DNA of 64,000 nucleotides from the NCBI GenBank assembly GCA_965203135.1, contig CBDBBO010000001.1, forward strand, positions 1 to 64,000. Reading direction: 5' to 3'. The position numbers and the translations under genes are program-made. The notes below the pieces were generated by a model. It worked only from the letters and a program-made list of their open reading frames with translations, ran no database searches and was not told the DNA's origin. Shown piece by piece: positions 32,571-40,868 of the stretch; position 1 is the stretch's first letter; each line of letters begins with the position of its first letter. This stretch comes from CATOSD01 sp965203135 (GTDB lineage Bacteria; Chloroflexota; Dehalococcoidia; Lucifugimonadales; CATOSD01).

Positions 32571-33095
32571 ATGCCAGCGCTCAAGAGGATTCTAATCATC
32601 GCCGGTCCCAACGGGGCAGGCAAGACCACTTTCGCGACCGAGTTTCTGCCCAACGAAGCGGAGTGCCCCACGTTCATCAACGCGGATTTGATAGCGGCGG
32701 GGCTGAACCCGTTTCAGCCGGAGCGGTCCGCCGTCCGCGCGGGCCGAATCATGCTTGCGATGATCAACGACTACGTTCGCAGGGGCGAGAGCTTCGCGTT
32801 CGAGACGACGCTGAGCGGACGAGGCTACGCGCGCCTCATTCCTGCCTGGCAGGCGCAGGGCTACGAGATTATGCTACACTTCCTGAGGCTGCCTACGCCG
32901 GAGATGGCGGTCGCCCGTGTGCGAGATCGCGTGCGTGAGGGCGGTCATCACGTACCAGAAGACGTGGTACGCCGACGACATGCCGCCGGCTGGCGCAACT
33001 TCCAGCAAATCTACCGTAAAATAGTGGACGAATGGGCGCTGTATGACGCCACTGGAACAACCCCGATACTGCTGGAGAGGATTCGTAACTCATGA
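32571..33095 (+). CDS. zeta-toxin-like P-loop kinase
   Basis: A 174-residue P-loop protein of the zeta-toxin/AAA group. The Walker A motif is IIAGPNGAGKTTFATEFLP, followed by the substrate-binding INADLIAAGLNP and the block FETTLSGRGYARLI. Zeta toxins phosphorylate UDP-activated amino sugars and block cell-wall synthesis; chromosomal relatives also include non-toxic kinases. ATG at 32571 was chosen, although GTG at 32562 is possible. Its stop overlaps the start of the next small gene by four bases, so a toxin-antitoxin pair is likely, with the toxin first. Confidence 0.75.
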   Translation: MPALKRILIIAGPNGAGKTTFATEFLPNEAECPTFINADLIAAGLNPFQPERSAVRAGRIMLAMINDYVRRGESFAFETTLSGRGYARLIPAWQAQGYEIMLHFLRLPTPEMAVARVRDRVREGGHHVPEDVVRRRHAAGWRNFQQIYRKIVDEWALYDATGTTPILLERIRNS

Positions 33096-33283
33096 CCGCA
33101 AACGAACCCTTGACCACAGAGGATCCCACGACGCCAGAGCAATCTCCCGAGCTTGACCACTTCGAGTTGGCTCTAATCGCCATGCGGCGCGCCGCCGTCA
33201 AGGCCCGCCGCCGCGCCATAGAAACGAAGGGTTATGTCCATACGTGGAGGGACGGCAAGATAGTCCACGACACCGAAGTCTAG
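33092..33283 (+). CDS. small partner protein of the zeta-like toxin (63 aa), candidate antitoxin
   Basis: The protein has an acidic, Thr/Pro-rich start and a basic helix, LALIAMRRAAVKARRRAIE, ending TKGYVHTWRDGKIVHDTEV. Short proteins with this kind of helix and a terminal WRDGKIV block accompany chromosomal zeta-like kinases, to my recollection. The ATGA overlap with the kinase gene indicates translational coupling. An antitoxin role is inferred from position, not from a known antitoxin fold. Confidence 0.6.
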   Translation: MTANEPLTTEDPTTPEQSPELDHFELALIAMRRAAVKARRRAIETKGYVHTWRDGKIVHDTEV

Positions 33284-33329
33284 CCTCTTTTTTGCAACTC
33301 GCAGCACTAGCTCATCTGTTGGAATACCA

Positions 33330-34226
33330 ATGAATCTAGTTCTCCACAATTTACGCTTAAGAGAGTTGGTAGCAATTGTCCGCGAAAACCGACGCTTCTA
33401 TCACGACTTCGTGAGCTTCCTTGAGAGCCAAGGCTACTATTCAGTCTTGGACTTTGTTCAGGAGGAATCGGACGAGAGGGCGGCGAGAACAATTGATCGC
33501 TATCTTAACCGACAGAGTGCTGAGGTACTGTATGACGGCCTTCTCCGACCTTACTCCAACTCAAAGGCCAAGTGGTTCTTTCTCGCTTGGCTCCTACGTG
33601 ATGCGGCGACCCAACGTCTCCAACCACTTCTCCGATCCGTACCGGGGAAAACGCCAATTGAACGGCAAACATACCTGATAAATGAGATCAGAAAGTTCGT
33701 AGCCCCGTTGCTCCCGGAAGCAGAGAGTTGGGAGTGGCCGGCCATTTCTGAAGTGATGCTCGCGAGGCTTGAAGGTAGTAGGCGAGCCTTAAGAGGCACA
33801 CTGTTCGAAGGGATCGTAAGGCGGATTCTTGAGACGATGATCCGGGACTATGAACTACCGCTGGTGGTACAAAAGACTCAAGTCAAGATTGCAGATGAAA
33901 CATATGACGTGCAAGTCACCGGTCAAAGTGGTTCCCTTCTTCTCCCTGTCAAGACTCGTGAAACGATGGGCGGTGGACATGCGCTTTTGTTCACCAGAGA
34001 CATCTACAAGTCAATTCTAGTTGCCACTGAGGAGGGGCACATCTGCGTTCCTATAGTAATAGCCGAATCATGGTCTGGTGATTTGGATGAGCTTTCTTCT
34101 GAGATCTATGTGTACCTTCAGGCCAATCCAAATCAGATCGGTTCAATTGAGCCGTTGTTGGCCAAGAGGTTAGAAAAGGAACTGCTACCCTTGCTTAAGG
34201 ACATCAGCGAAGTTCAGATCAACTGA
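33330..34226 (+). CDS. putative type II restriction endonuclease (298 aa)
   Basis: No family was firmly recognised. Its 3' end converges with, and overlaps by 13 bp, a DNA methyltransferase gene on the other strand. A possible PD-(D/E)xK-like core is seen in LFEGIVRRILETM (E160), TYDVQVTG (D193) and LLPVKTRETM (K208, E211), but the usual E-x-K pair is not exact. The region is clearly AT-richer than the flanks, as is common for acquired restriction-modification systems. Starts with ATG at 33330 preceded by GGAA. The endonuclease role is inferred mainly from context. Confidence 0.6.
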   Translation: MNLVLHNLRLRELVAIVRENRRFYHDFVSFLESQGYYSVLDFVQEESDERAARTIDRYLNRQSAEVLYDGLLRPYSNSKAKWFFLAWLLRDAATQRLQPLLRSVPGKTPIERQTYLINEIRKFVAPLLPEAESWEWPAISEVMLARLEGSRRALRGTLFEGIVRRILETMIRDYELPLVVQKTQVKIADETYDVQVTGQSGSLLLPVKTRETMGGGHALLFTRDIYKSILVATEEGHICVPIVIAESWSGDLDELSSEIYVYLQANPNQIGSIEPLLAKRLEKELLPLLKDISEVQIN

Positions 34227-35086
34227 CCTTGACCAAGACGGCTCGCAGCCAATTGACAGTACTCTTCGTTGATGTCAATGCCCACGTAGCTTCGTCCCAA
34301 TCGCTGAGCTACGACAGCAGTTGTACCGCTTCCAATGAACGGGTCCAAAACAACGCCACCGGGGGGACATCCTGCCGTAACGCAGATCTCCACTAGCTTT
34401 TCAGGAAAGACCGCAAAGTGAGCTTCGCGGAATTTTGAGAGCGGTATCTCCCATACGGTACGACGGTTCCGGCCCTTAGGATGAAAAGCTTGGTCCCAAC
34501 GTGAGTCATGTAGGTTTCCATTACCTTGGTTCTTTCCGGTCTCAGGCGTCCCGTTTCTCCGACCGAAGTGATTTCGGCCACCCTTCATACGGCTCTTAGG
34601 AGTAAAGGTCACATGGGGCTCTCTAATTGCGTCAATGTCATAGTAATAGTCTCGATCCTTCGCGAAAAGGAAAACATACTCATGGTCTGTGGTGGGCCTG
34701 TTCTTGACCGATGACGGCATGGCATTGGGCTTATGCCAGACAATGTCTGAACGCAAGATCCAACCAATCTCCTTCATCCCTAATGCAAGCCTCCATGGGA
34801 GCCCGAGAAGTTCACCAGCATGATACTTATCTCCTAGATTCAGCCAAAGTGTACCTCTCCGTGCCAAAACACGATGGCACTCCGAAAAGACTTCCAGTAG
34901 ATTCTCGACATACTGCTCCGGAGACGCCTCATTCCCGATTTGATCTAGGCTGCCGTAGTTACGTTGAGAATAGTACGGCGGGCTTGTAACAATGCAATTA
35001 ATCGACTCCACCGGCAAAGTTCGGAGGACACTTGTCGCGTCTCCTAGATAGATGTTGTTCACCATCAGACGGAGCTCGTCAGTCAC
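34214..35086 (-). CDS. DNA methyltransferase, beta class, probably cytosine-N4
   Basis: A 290-residue methyltransferase. Catalytic motif IV appears first as TSPPYYSQRNYG (SPPY, the form usual for N4-cytosine enzymes), and the AdoMet-binding motif I follows near the C-terminus as VLDPFIGSGTTAVVA, the order of the beta class. In between lies a variable target-recognition stretch. It likely protects the sequence cut by the convergent gene product. The GTG at 35086 has GAGG seven bases upstream and overlaps the stop of a tiny upstream frame. Recognition site unknown. Confidence 0.85.
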   Translation of the reverse strand: MTDELRLMVNNIYLGDATSVLRTLPVESINCIVTSPPYYSQRNYGSLDQIGNEASPEQYVENLLEVFSECHRVLARRGTLWLNLGDKYHAGELLGLPWRLALGMKEIGWILRSDIVWHKPNAMPSSVKNRPTTDHEYVFLFAKDRDYYYDIDAIREPHVTFTPKSRMKGGRNHFGRRNGTPETGKNQGNGNLHDSRWDQAFHPKGRNRRTVWEIPLSKFREAHFAVFPEKLVEICVTAGCPPGGVVLDPFIGSGTTAVVAQRLGRSYVGIDINEEYCQLAASRLGQGQLI

Positions 35087-35196
35087 GTTTCATCCTCACT
35101 AAGCAATCTCTCTAGTTCTTTCCGAGGAGGATTCTTGCCATTATAGGTATCGCGGTCGATAGAGTTGCTAGAGAGCTTCCCGTTTTCGAAGAACAC
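35083..35196 (-). CDS. tiny frame upstream of the methyltransferase (37 aa), uncertain
   Basis: A GTG-started frame giving MFFENGKLSSNSIDRDTYNG and then KNPPRKELERLLSEDET. Its TGA overlaps the GTG of the methyltransferase by four bases, the pattern of translational coupling. It could be a leader peptide, a control protein remnant or the 3' end of a gene whose beginning was lost (a stop codon lies just two codons before the GTG). Evidence is limited to position and plausible amino-acid composition. Confidence 0.3.
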   Translation of the reverse strand: MFFENGKLSSNSIDRDTYNGKNPPRKELERLLSEDET

Positions 35197-35631
35197 ATAC
35201 TATTCAGTCTGATGTGATGGAGGATGCCAATAAGCGTTCGACATTTGGGCGAATTCATCCAAGCTCTCAAGAGTCCTTCCTTAACAATACAATGCCCTGA
35301 CTACCAACTCTCCGTTGAGATCAATTGATGGCAGGATTATAACAGATGTACTAAAGAAAATCTGCACTCTTGCCTACGACTTCACTTGTATCGCAGCGTG
35401 TTCTCAGAATCTGGCTCTTGGCACAAAATTCCCAAAAGACACACTCCAAAAAGATATTGACAACTCAAACCTTCTCTGTTAGCTTTGCGTTCCGGCTGCT
35501 CGAAGCGTGTTGATTTTCCACACGCCAGGCATGAAAAGACTGCGGGGCAAGGTCGATGGTCCCCGCCATAAGCCAGAGTTCGGCCGATTTAGATTGTTCA
35601 AATTCAAAGCTAGCATGGAGGTGTCAGCGAA
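35197..35631. other. AT-rich intergenic stretch beside the restriction-modification genes
   Basis: About 435 bp of unusually AT-rich sequence for this window. Frames are short and interrupted on both strands. It may hold the methyltransferase promoter and decayed remnants of transferred DNA. Nothing more specific could be supported. Confidence 0.5.
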
Positions 35632-35793
35632 ATGATAGAGTTCAAGGCGTGCTCCCGGTGTAGGGGAGACGTCAAGGTCAGCGAGGACATATACGGCGCA
35701 TACAAGCAGTGTCTGCAGTGCGGACGCATACAGGACGTGCAGGTCGTCGCGGAAAAGCGCGAGCCGGTCGGCAGCAAGAACAGGGCCGCATAA
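35632..35793 (+). CDS. small zinc-ribbon protein (53 aa)
   Basis: The frame begins MIEFKACSRCRGDVKV and has a second pair in QCLQCGRIQDV, giving a CxxC…CxxC zinc ribbon, then a basic Lys/Arg tail. GGAGGTG stands eight bases before the ATG, a strong ribosome-binding site, and a canonical terminator follows at 35835-35862. Such tiny ribbons often bind nucleic acid or RNA polymerase; the role here is unknown. Confidence 0.7.
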   Translation: MIEFKACSRCRGDVKVSEDIYGAYKQCLQCGRIQDVQVVAEKREPVGSKNRAA

Positions 35794-35834
35794 GGCCCGG
35801 CGCCTCGCGGCGCAGCCATTCCACCAAACGGGGG

Positions 35835-35862
35835 GCTTCCGGAGACGGAAGCTCTTTTGTTT
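35835..35862 (+). terminator. rho-independent terminator after the zinc-ribbon gene
   Basis: Stem GCTTCCG / CGGAAGC with a GAGA tetraloop, followed by CTCTTTTGTTT. It lies about 40 bp after the zinc-ribbon stop and before the aldehyde dehydrogenase gene on the same strand. Confidence 0.8.
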
Positions 35863-35980
35863 GCCCGGCAGTAACGGCATCCCGCGATGCCGTGTTGCCA
35901 CATGATGGAGCTTGCGGGATAATGCGTCTGGGGCACGCAGCCGTATCACCTAACAGTGCAACCAACCAAGGAGCATGGCC

Positions 35981-37393
35981 ATGAAGATGTACATCGGGGG
36001 CGAGTGGGTCGACAGGCACGAGAAGGTTGAAGTGCTCAACCCCTACGACGGCTCGGTCATCGACACTGTACCGTCGGCGGGCGTCGAGGACGTGGATCTG
36101 GCCGTTGCCAGCGCCGAGCGGGGCGCCCGTGAGATGGCGCGCCTTACCGCTTACGACCGTTTCGCCATCCTGCGGCGGGCCGCCGACATCCTGAACGAAC
36201 GGCGCGAGGAGTTGGGCCGGCTGATTACGATGGAGGAGGGCAAGGTCATCGCCGAGGGTCGGACGGAGGTTGACAGGGCTGTCCAGACCATCAGCCTGTC
36301 CGGTGAGGAGGCCAAGCGTCTGTACGGCGAGACGGTGCCTTTCGACGCGGCGCCCAGCTACACCGGGCAGATGGGCTTTACGCTGCGCGTTCCGTGCGGC
36401 GTGGTCGCCGCGATCAGCCCCTTCAACTTCCCGCTCAACCTTGTGTGTCACAAGGTCGGACCGGCGCTCGCGGCCGGTAACTCGGTGATCATCAAGCCCG
36501 CTTCCGACACGCCGCTGTCGGCGCTCAAGCTGACCGAGGTGCTGCTGGAAGCGGGCGCGCCACCCGAGGCCGTGCAGTGCGTGACCGGTCCGGGAGGCCG
36601 AGTGGGCGACGCGCTGGTGGCCGACCCCCGCGTCAGGAAGATCACATTCACCGGAAGCCGTGAGGTGGGCGAGCACATCTGTCGGACGGCAGGCCTGAAG
36701 AAGGTGACGATGGAGCTTGGCTCGAATTCGCCGCTGATCGTCATGCCCGACGCCGACATCGGCAAGGTGGTGGCCGCAACCATCACCAGCGGGTTCGCCA
36801 ACGCTGGCCAGGTGTGCATCTCCGCCCAGCGCGTGATCGCAAGCCGCGGCGTGTACACCGACTACCTGGACGCGCTGCGCGACGGCGTGGAGTCCATCGC
36901 CACCGGTGACCCGCTCAGCGAAAGCGTGGCGATGGGACCCATGGTCAAAGAGTCGGAGGCGGCCCGCGTGAATGCCTGGCTCAGCGAGGCGGTCGGAGCG
37001 GGTGCACGGGTCGTCACCGGCGGCGACTATTCGGGCGCGATGCACGCGCCGACTGTGCTCGCCGACGTGCGCGCGGACATGCGCGTGTCGTGCGATGAGC
37101 TGTTCGGTCCCGCGGTCGCCGTGACCCCCTTCTCGGACGTGGACGAGGCCATCGCCATGGCCAACGACAGCGACTACGGGCTGAGTGCCGGCATATTCAC
37201 GCAGAACATCGATTGGGCGATGCGCTTCGCCCGCGAGGTCGACTCCGGCAACCTGCACATCAACTCCGGTCCCGGATGGCGAGCCGACCTGATGCCGTAC
37301 GGCGGCTTGAAGTACAGCGGCCTGGGCAAGGAGGGTCCCCGATACGCCGTCCTTGAGATGACGGAGTTGAAGACCGTGGTGATTCACCCCTAG
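35981..37393 (+). CDS. NAD(P)-dependent aldehyde dehydrogenase
   Basis: A 470-residue ALDH-superfamily enzyme. The cofactor and active-site blocks are SPFNFPLNLVCHKVGPALAA, the glutamate in TMELGSNSP, the nucleophilic cysteine in AGQVCISAQR and the late ELFGPAVAVTPF. It oxidises an aldehyde to the acid or acyl thioester; it most resembles the glyceraldehyde-3-phosphate/lactaldehyde-type branch by eye, but the substrate is unclear. AAGGAG decides the start: it is one base from ATG 35975 but seven from ATG 35981, so the latter was chosen. Confidence 0.88.
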   Translation: MKMYIGGEWVDRHEKVEVLNPYDGSVIDTVPSAGVEDVDLAVASAERGAREMARLTAYDRFAILRRAADILNERREELGRLITMEEGKVIAEGRTEVDRAVQTISLSGEEAKRLYGETVPFDAAPSYTGQMGFTLRVPCGVVAAISPFNFPLNLVCHKVGPALAAGNSVIIKPASDTPLSALKLTEVLLEAGAPPEAVQCVTGPGGRVGDALVADPRVRKITFTGSREVGEHICRTAGLKKVTMELGSNSPLIVMPDADIGKVVAATITSGFANAGQVCISAQRVIASRGVYTDYLDALRDGVESIATGDPLSESVAMGPMVKESEAARVNAWLSEAVGAGARVVTGGDYSGAMHAPTVLADVRADMRVSCDELFGPAVAVTPFSDVDEAIAMANDSDYGLSAGIFTQNIDWAMRFAREVDSGNLHINSGPGWRADLMPYGGLKYSGLGKEGPRYAVLEMTELKTVVIHP

Positions 37394-37491
37394 CGGAACG
37401 GCAAGCCGCCGAAATAAGTGTCGCTTTTCGAGGCGAAAGCGCCCTCGCGAGTCTGGTAAGATGTCCCTAAGATTCACCTGATGGAGGACTA

Positions 37492-38367
37492 ATGGTCGCG
37501 CAAAGAAGGCTGCCGGGCTGGCTCAAGGTCAGGATGCCGGGCGGCCCCAACTACCTGGAACTGCGAGAGAGGCTGCGCGGTGCCCAGTTGCACACGGTCT
37601 GCGAGGAGGCGCGCTGCCCCAACATCGGCGAGTGCTGGGAGCGCAAGACGGCGACATTCATGATTCTCGGCGACATCTGCACGCGGGCGTGCTCGTACTG
37701 CGCCGTGACGACCGGCAAGCCACTAACTCTGGACCTCGGCGAACCGGTCCGGCTGGCGGAGACGGTCGAGCGCATGGGCCTCGAATATGCGGTGATAACG
37801 TCGGTCAACAGGGACGAGCTGCCGGACGGCGGGGCGTTCATCTTCGCCGAGTGCATCAGGCAGATCCACAAGCGCCTGCCCAACTGCAAGGTTGAGACGC
37901 TCATCCCCGACTTCGACGGCAATTGGGACGCCCTGGAGCGCGTGATGGAAGCCGGCCCCGAAACGCTGAACCACAACATCGAGACGGTGCGGCGGGTGTT
38001 CAGCCGCGTCAGGCCGAGGGGCAGTTACGACCAGTCCCTGGAGCTGCTGAAACGAGCGAAGCAGCTTGCGCCGGACGGCGTAACCAAGTCGGGAATGATG
38101 GTCGGGCTGGGCGAGACCCGCGAGGAGATTGCGGAAACGATGCAGGACCTTCGAGAGGTGGACTGCGATCTGCTGACGATCGGCCAATACCTGCGACCGT
38201 CTGACAAGCACGCTCCGCTGTCCAGGTGGTACACCCCGGACGAGTTCGTGGAGCTACGGGATCTGGGCGAGTCGATGGGCTTCAGGCACGTCGCCTCTGG
38301 CCCGCTGGTACGCAGCTCATACCACGCGGACGAACAGCACAGGGCGGCGAGCGCAGTCGCGGTCTAG
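37492..38367 (+). CDS. lipA: lipoyl synthase
   Basis: A 291-residue radical-SAM enzyme that inserts two sulfurs into octanoyl groups on lipoyl domains. The auxiliary cluster motif is CEEARCPNIGEC and the radical-SAM motif is CTRACSYC. The terminal RSSYHA is the family serine ligand motif for the auxiliary cluster. Length is typical. No lipB or lipoate-dependent dehydrogenase gene is adjacent, although glycine-cleavage T-like genes lie downstream on the other strand. A hairpin terminator follows at 38397-38418. Confidence 0.95.
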   Translation: MVAQRRLPGWLKVRMPGGPNYLELRERLRGAQLHTVCEEARCPNIGECWERKTATFMILGDICTRACSYCAVTTGKPLTLDLGEPVRLAETVERMGLEYAVITSVNRDELPDGGAFIFAECIRQIHKRLPNCKVETLIPDFDGNWDALERVMEAGPETLNHNIETVRRVFSRVRPRGSYDQSLELLKRAKQLAPDGVTKSGMMVGLGETREEIAETMQDLREVDCDLLTIGQYLRPSDKHAPLSRWYTPDEFVELRDLGESMGFRHVASGPLVRSSYHADEQHRAASAVAV

Positions 38368-38396
38368 CCGGAGCCGGCGGCGCGAGACGCACGAAA

Positions 38397-38418
38397 GGGG
38401 CGGTCTTCGAACCGCCCC
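38397..38418. terminator. hairpin between lipA and the desulforedoxin-like genes
   Basis: Perfect 8-bp stem GGGGCGGT / ACCGCCCC closed by a CTTCGA loop. It lies 30 bp after the lipA stop and downstream of the convergent small genes, so it may serve both strands. On the plus strand only a weak T-containing tail (TCAGCTTTG) follows. Confidence 0.6.
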
Positions 38419-38501
38419 TCAGCTTTGTAATGACAACTCCTCAGACGACGGCGGGAACGTCGAGGCGAGCGGTCTGTTGAGCGACCGCACTCCCGACCGG
38501 C

Positions 38502-38645
38502 TTAGTCGGAAGAGGGGAGCTTGCGCGGCTGCTGCACCGCCATCTCGGCATCGTGGCACTGGACGACGCCCTGGCCGGCCTTGGTGCAGAGCACCATCGT
38601 GCCGCAAACTTCACACTGATACCTTCGTCCGAGTTGGTTCGACAA
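38502..38645 (-). CDS. desulforedoxin-like small Fe/Zn protein (47 aa)
   Basis: Proposed from TTG at 38645, with AGGAG ten bases upstream. The sequence has YQCEVCGTMVLCTKAGQGVV and then QCHDAEM, resembling the desulforedoxin N-domain (CxxC with two later cysteines). There are four suitable cysteines, C11, C14, C20 and C30, though the usual adjacent CC pair is absent. Desulforedoxin-type domains bind iron or zinc with four Cys. It lies 39 bp downstream of a second gene of the same type. Confidence 0.6.
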   Translation of the reverse strand: MSNQLGRRYQCEVCGTMVLCTKAGQGVVQCHDAEMAVQQPRKLPSSD

Positions 38646-38684
38646 TTTCGCACGTACTCCTGGCGTGAGAGTTTTCGAGGGCGG

Positions 38685-38813
38685 TTACTTCAGCGGCACC
38701 GGCTCGCCGCAGCAGGTCATGGTGCCGTTCCCGCCCTTGGTTACGACGAACTCCGCACCACACTTGGGGCAAGCATACCGTTTTCCAGTTTCGTTCGCCA
38801 ACTTCAACTGCAC
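38685..38813 (-). CDS. desulforedoxin-like small Fe/Zn protein (42 aa)
   Basis: A very short frame with GKRYACPKCGAEFVVTKGG and then GTMTCCGEPVPLK. The CPxCG…CCGxP spacing matches the rubredoxin-type Fe(Cys)4 site of desulforedoxin. Start is GTG at 38813 or TTG at 38807, the latter with GAGG close upstream. It is the first of two tandem genes; the second (38502-38645) is a divergent paralogue. A role as electron carrier or metal-binding regulator is inferred from the fold only. Confidence 0.65.
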   Translation of the reverse strand: MQLKLANETGKRYACPKCGAEFVVTKGGNGTMTCCGEPVPLK

Positions 38814-38893
38814 CTCGGTGTGATTCGTTAAGGTGAGATTATAGTATTGAGACGCTAAGGCGTCAAACTCGCGGGTGCTGTGCGTTTCGCAGG

Positions 38894-39646
38894 TTAGCGG
38901 GCCGTCCAGCCGCCGTCGATCACCAGCTCGCTGCCGGTGACGAACGACGACTCGTCCGATGCGAGGTAGAGAACGCCATAGGCCACGTCTAAAGGCTGGC
39001 CGTACCTGGCCAGCGGAATGCGGGACAGCATCAGCTCGCGTGTGGCCGGGTCTGCGCGCCGCTCCTCCGTCATGGGCGTGACGATTGGCCCGGGGTGCAC
39101 TGAGTTTGCGCGGATGTGGTCGGCGGCGTACTGGATGGCGGTGGTCTTGGTGAAGATACGCACCGCGCCCTTGGACGCCTGGTACTGCGGGCTGCTGTTG
39201 TCCGTTCCCACCAGGCCAAGCTGCGACGAGATGTTGATGATTGAGCCGCCGCCGGCCTTCTGCATCTCCGGGATGGCGTACCTTGTGCCGAGGAACACGC
39301 CCTTCGCGTTCACGTCCATCACGCGCTCCCAGTCCTCCACGCGGGTATCCTCGACCATGCCGCGACCGCTGATGCCTGCGTTGTTCACCAGCACGTCGAG
39401 GCGGCCATAGCGCTCGACCGTCGCGGCGATGGCGCTGTTCCAGTCGGACTCGCTGGTCACGTCGAGCGGCACGAACATGGCGTCGCCCCCGGACGCGGCG
39501 ATGTCCGCGGCCACCTGCCGGCCCTCGTCCTCGAGCACGTCGCCAATGGCGACCTTCGCTCCGTTTTCCGCAAACAGCCGCGCCTCCGTCTCTCCCATTC
39601 CGCGCGCGCCGCCGCTGATGAATGCGACCTTTCCTGCCAGTCTCAT
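38894..39646 (-). CDS. short-chain dehydrogenase/reductase (SDR)
   Basis: A 250-residue classical SDR. The cofactor motif is ISGGARGMGETEA, the NNAG block is present (VNNAGISGRG), and the catalytic residues are Ser in INISSQLG, Tyr and Lys in YQASKGA. An acidic residue after the second strand (GDVLEDE) suggests NAD preference. It oxidises or reduces a secondary alcohol/ketone. It has AGGAGG six bases before the ATG and lies 27 bp downstream of the sarcosine-oxidase-like gene, so they probably share a transcript. Confidence 0.85.
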   Translation of the reverse strand: MRLAGKVAFISGGARGMGETEARLFAENGAKVAIGDVLEDEGRQVAADIAASGGDAMFVPLDVTSESDWNSAIAATVERYGRLDVLVNNAGISGRGMVEDTRVEDWERVMDVNAKGVFLGTRYAIPEMQKAGGGSIINISSQLGLVGTDNSSPQYQASKGAVRIFTKTTAIQYAADHIRANSVHPGPIVTPMTEERRADPATRELMLSRIPLARYGQPLDVAYGVLYLASDESSFVTGSELVIDGGWTAR

Positions 39647-39673
39647 GGAGTGCCTCCTATTGGTATTCGGTGC

Positions 39674-40816
39674 CTAAGCTCTCGCCGCGCCGAACCGATC
39701 CAGGCGAAACAGGTCGATGTTCAGCCGCGAGCGGCCGTCCGACAGCAGTTCCGCGAGTATCTCGCCTATGGCGCTGGCGAACTTGAACCCGTGGCCGGAG
39801 CAGGGGCTCGCGATGAGCGTCTGCGGTGTTTCCGGGTGGAAGTCTATCAGGAAGTGCGTGTCCGGCGTGTTGGTGAACATGCACACCTGCGCCGAGAGCG
39901 CGGGGCCGTTGGCAGACGGCAGGTAGCGCTCCAGCATGGCCCGCACCGCCTCCTCGTCCTGCTGCGACACCTCGCGGTCGAGCGAGTCGACCTCAGTCTC
40001 CTCGCCCTGGTGCATCAGCGCGACCTTCACGCCCGTCCCCATGTTGGGGAAGCCGTAGAAGTGACGGTCCTGGCCGTGGTCCCACAGGAATATCGGACAG
40101 CGGTCGGGGTCGAAGTGGCCGGGGTTGGCCTTTGGCTCGAACCAGACGAGCACCTGCCGCTCCACCTCCAGCGGCAGACTGACGCCGTTCATCAGCCCGG
40201 GTATCCACGCGCCCGCGGAGAGCAGCAGCTTGCCGGCGCTGTACTCGCCCTTCCCGGTGCGCAGCCGGACGCCATCGCCGTCCGGCTCCCACGACTCGAC
40301 CGGCTCGTCGAATCGCAGGTCGGCGCCGTTCGCCCGCGCAACGTCGAGGTGCGACCGCACGCAGTCCTCGGGGAACAGGATGCCCGCGCGGCTGTCCCAG
40401 ATGGCGATGGTGTCCTCCGCCGGGGTGAGCGCGGGGAAGCGCTCGGTGACCTCGGCAGGCGAAAGCCGCTCGTAGGGCAGGTGGTGCATCCGGGCGCTCA
40501 ATTCCGCGCCGGTGACGAGCGTGCTGTCCGGCGGACCTACCATGACGCCGCCCGACTGAAGGAACAGGTCGCGTCCGCTCTCCTCCTCCAGTTGCTCCCA
40601 CAACTCGTAGGCGCGCTGGATGATGGGCACATATGAGGGATGCTCGAAGTAGGCCTCGCGAATTATGCGAGTCTCGCCGTGGGACGAGCCGAGCGTGTGC
40701 GGCGGCGCGTATCGGTCCAGTCCGAGCACGGACGCGCCCTTCTTTGCCAAGTGGTAGGCCGCGGCGCTACCCATAGCGCCGAGGCCCGCAATCGCGAAAT
40801 CGTATGTGTCGGTCAT
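39674..40816 (-). CDS. sarcosine oxidase / N-methyl amino-acid oxidase-like flavoenzyme
   Basis: A 380-residue DAO-family FAD oxidase of the monomeric sarcosine oxidase/SolA type. The dinucleotide motif is AIAGLGAMGSAAAYHLAKKG and the family block SSHGETRIIREAY is present. The cysteine in SPCSGHGFKF matches the residue that binds FAD covalently in monomeric sarcosine oxidase. It would oxidise an N-methyl amine to formaldehyde or a THF-bound one-carbon unit. It sits in a block with GcvT- and MTHFR-like genes, which supports methylamine catabolism. Confidence 0.85.
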   Translation of the reverse strand: MTDTYDFAIAGLGAMGSAAAYHLAKKGASVLGLDRYAPPHTLGSSHGETRIIREAYFEHPSYVPIIQRAYELWEQLEEESGRDLFLQSGGVMVGPPDSTLVTGAELSARMHHLPYERLSPAEVTERFPALTPAEDTIAIWDSRAGILFPEDCVRSHLDVARANGADLRFDEPVESWEPDGDGVRLRTGKGEYSAGKLLLSAGAWIPGLMNGVSLPLEVERQVLVWFEPKANPGHFDPDRCPIFLWDHGQDRHFYGFPNMGTGVKVALMHQGEETEVDSLDREVSQQDEEAVRAMLERYLPSANGPALSAQVCMFTNTPDTHFLIDFHPETPQTLIASPCSGHGFKFASAIGEILAELLSDGRSRLNIDLFRLDRFGAARA

Positions 40817-40868
40817 CGTCGTAACCTCTACGGGCGTCCACGAGGACGCCGCTACGGATTCGTTGTCG

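Noticed and set aside
30437..32680. 747-codon open frame on the minus strand opposite the Fe-S oxidoreductase gene
   Set aside because: Its sequence is His/Arg/Ala rich without motifs and simply mirrors a GC-rich coding strand; the plus-strand frame has all cluster motifs.
37420..37445. Stem CGCTTT/AAAGCG after the aldehyde dehydrogenase gene as a terminator
   Set aside because: The stem is only 6 bp with an 8-base loop and no T-run.
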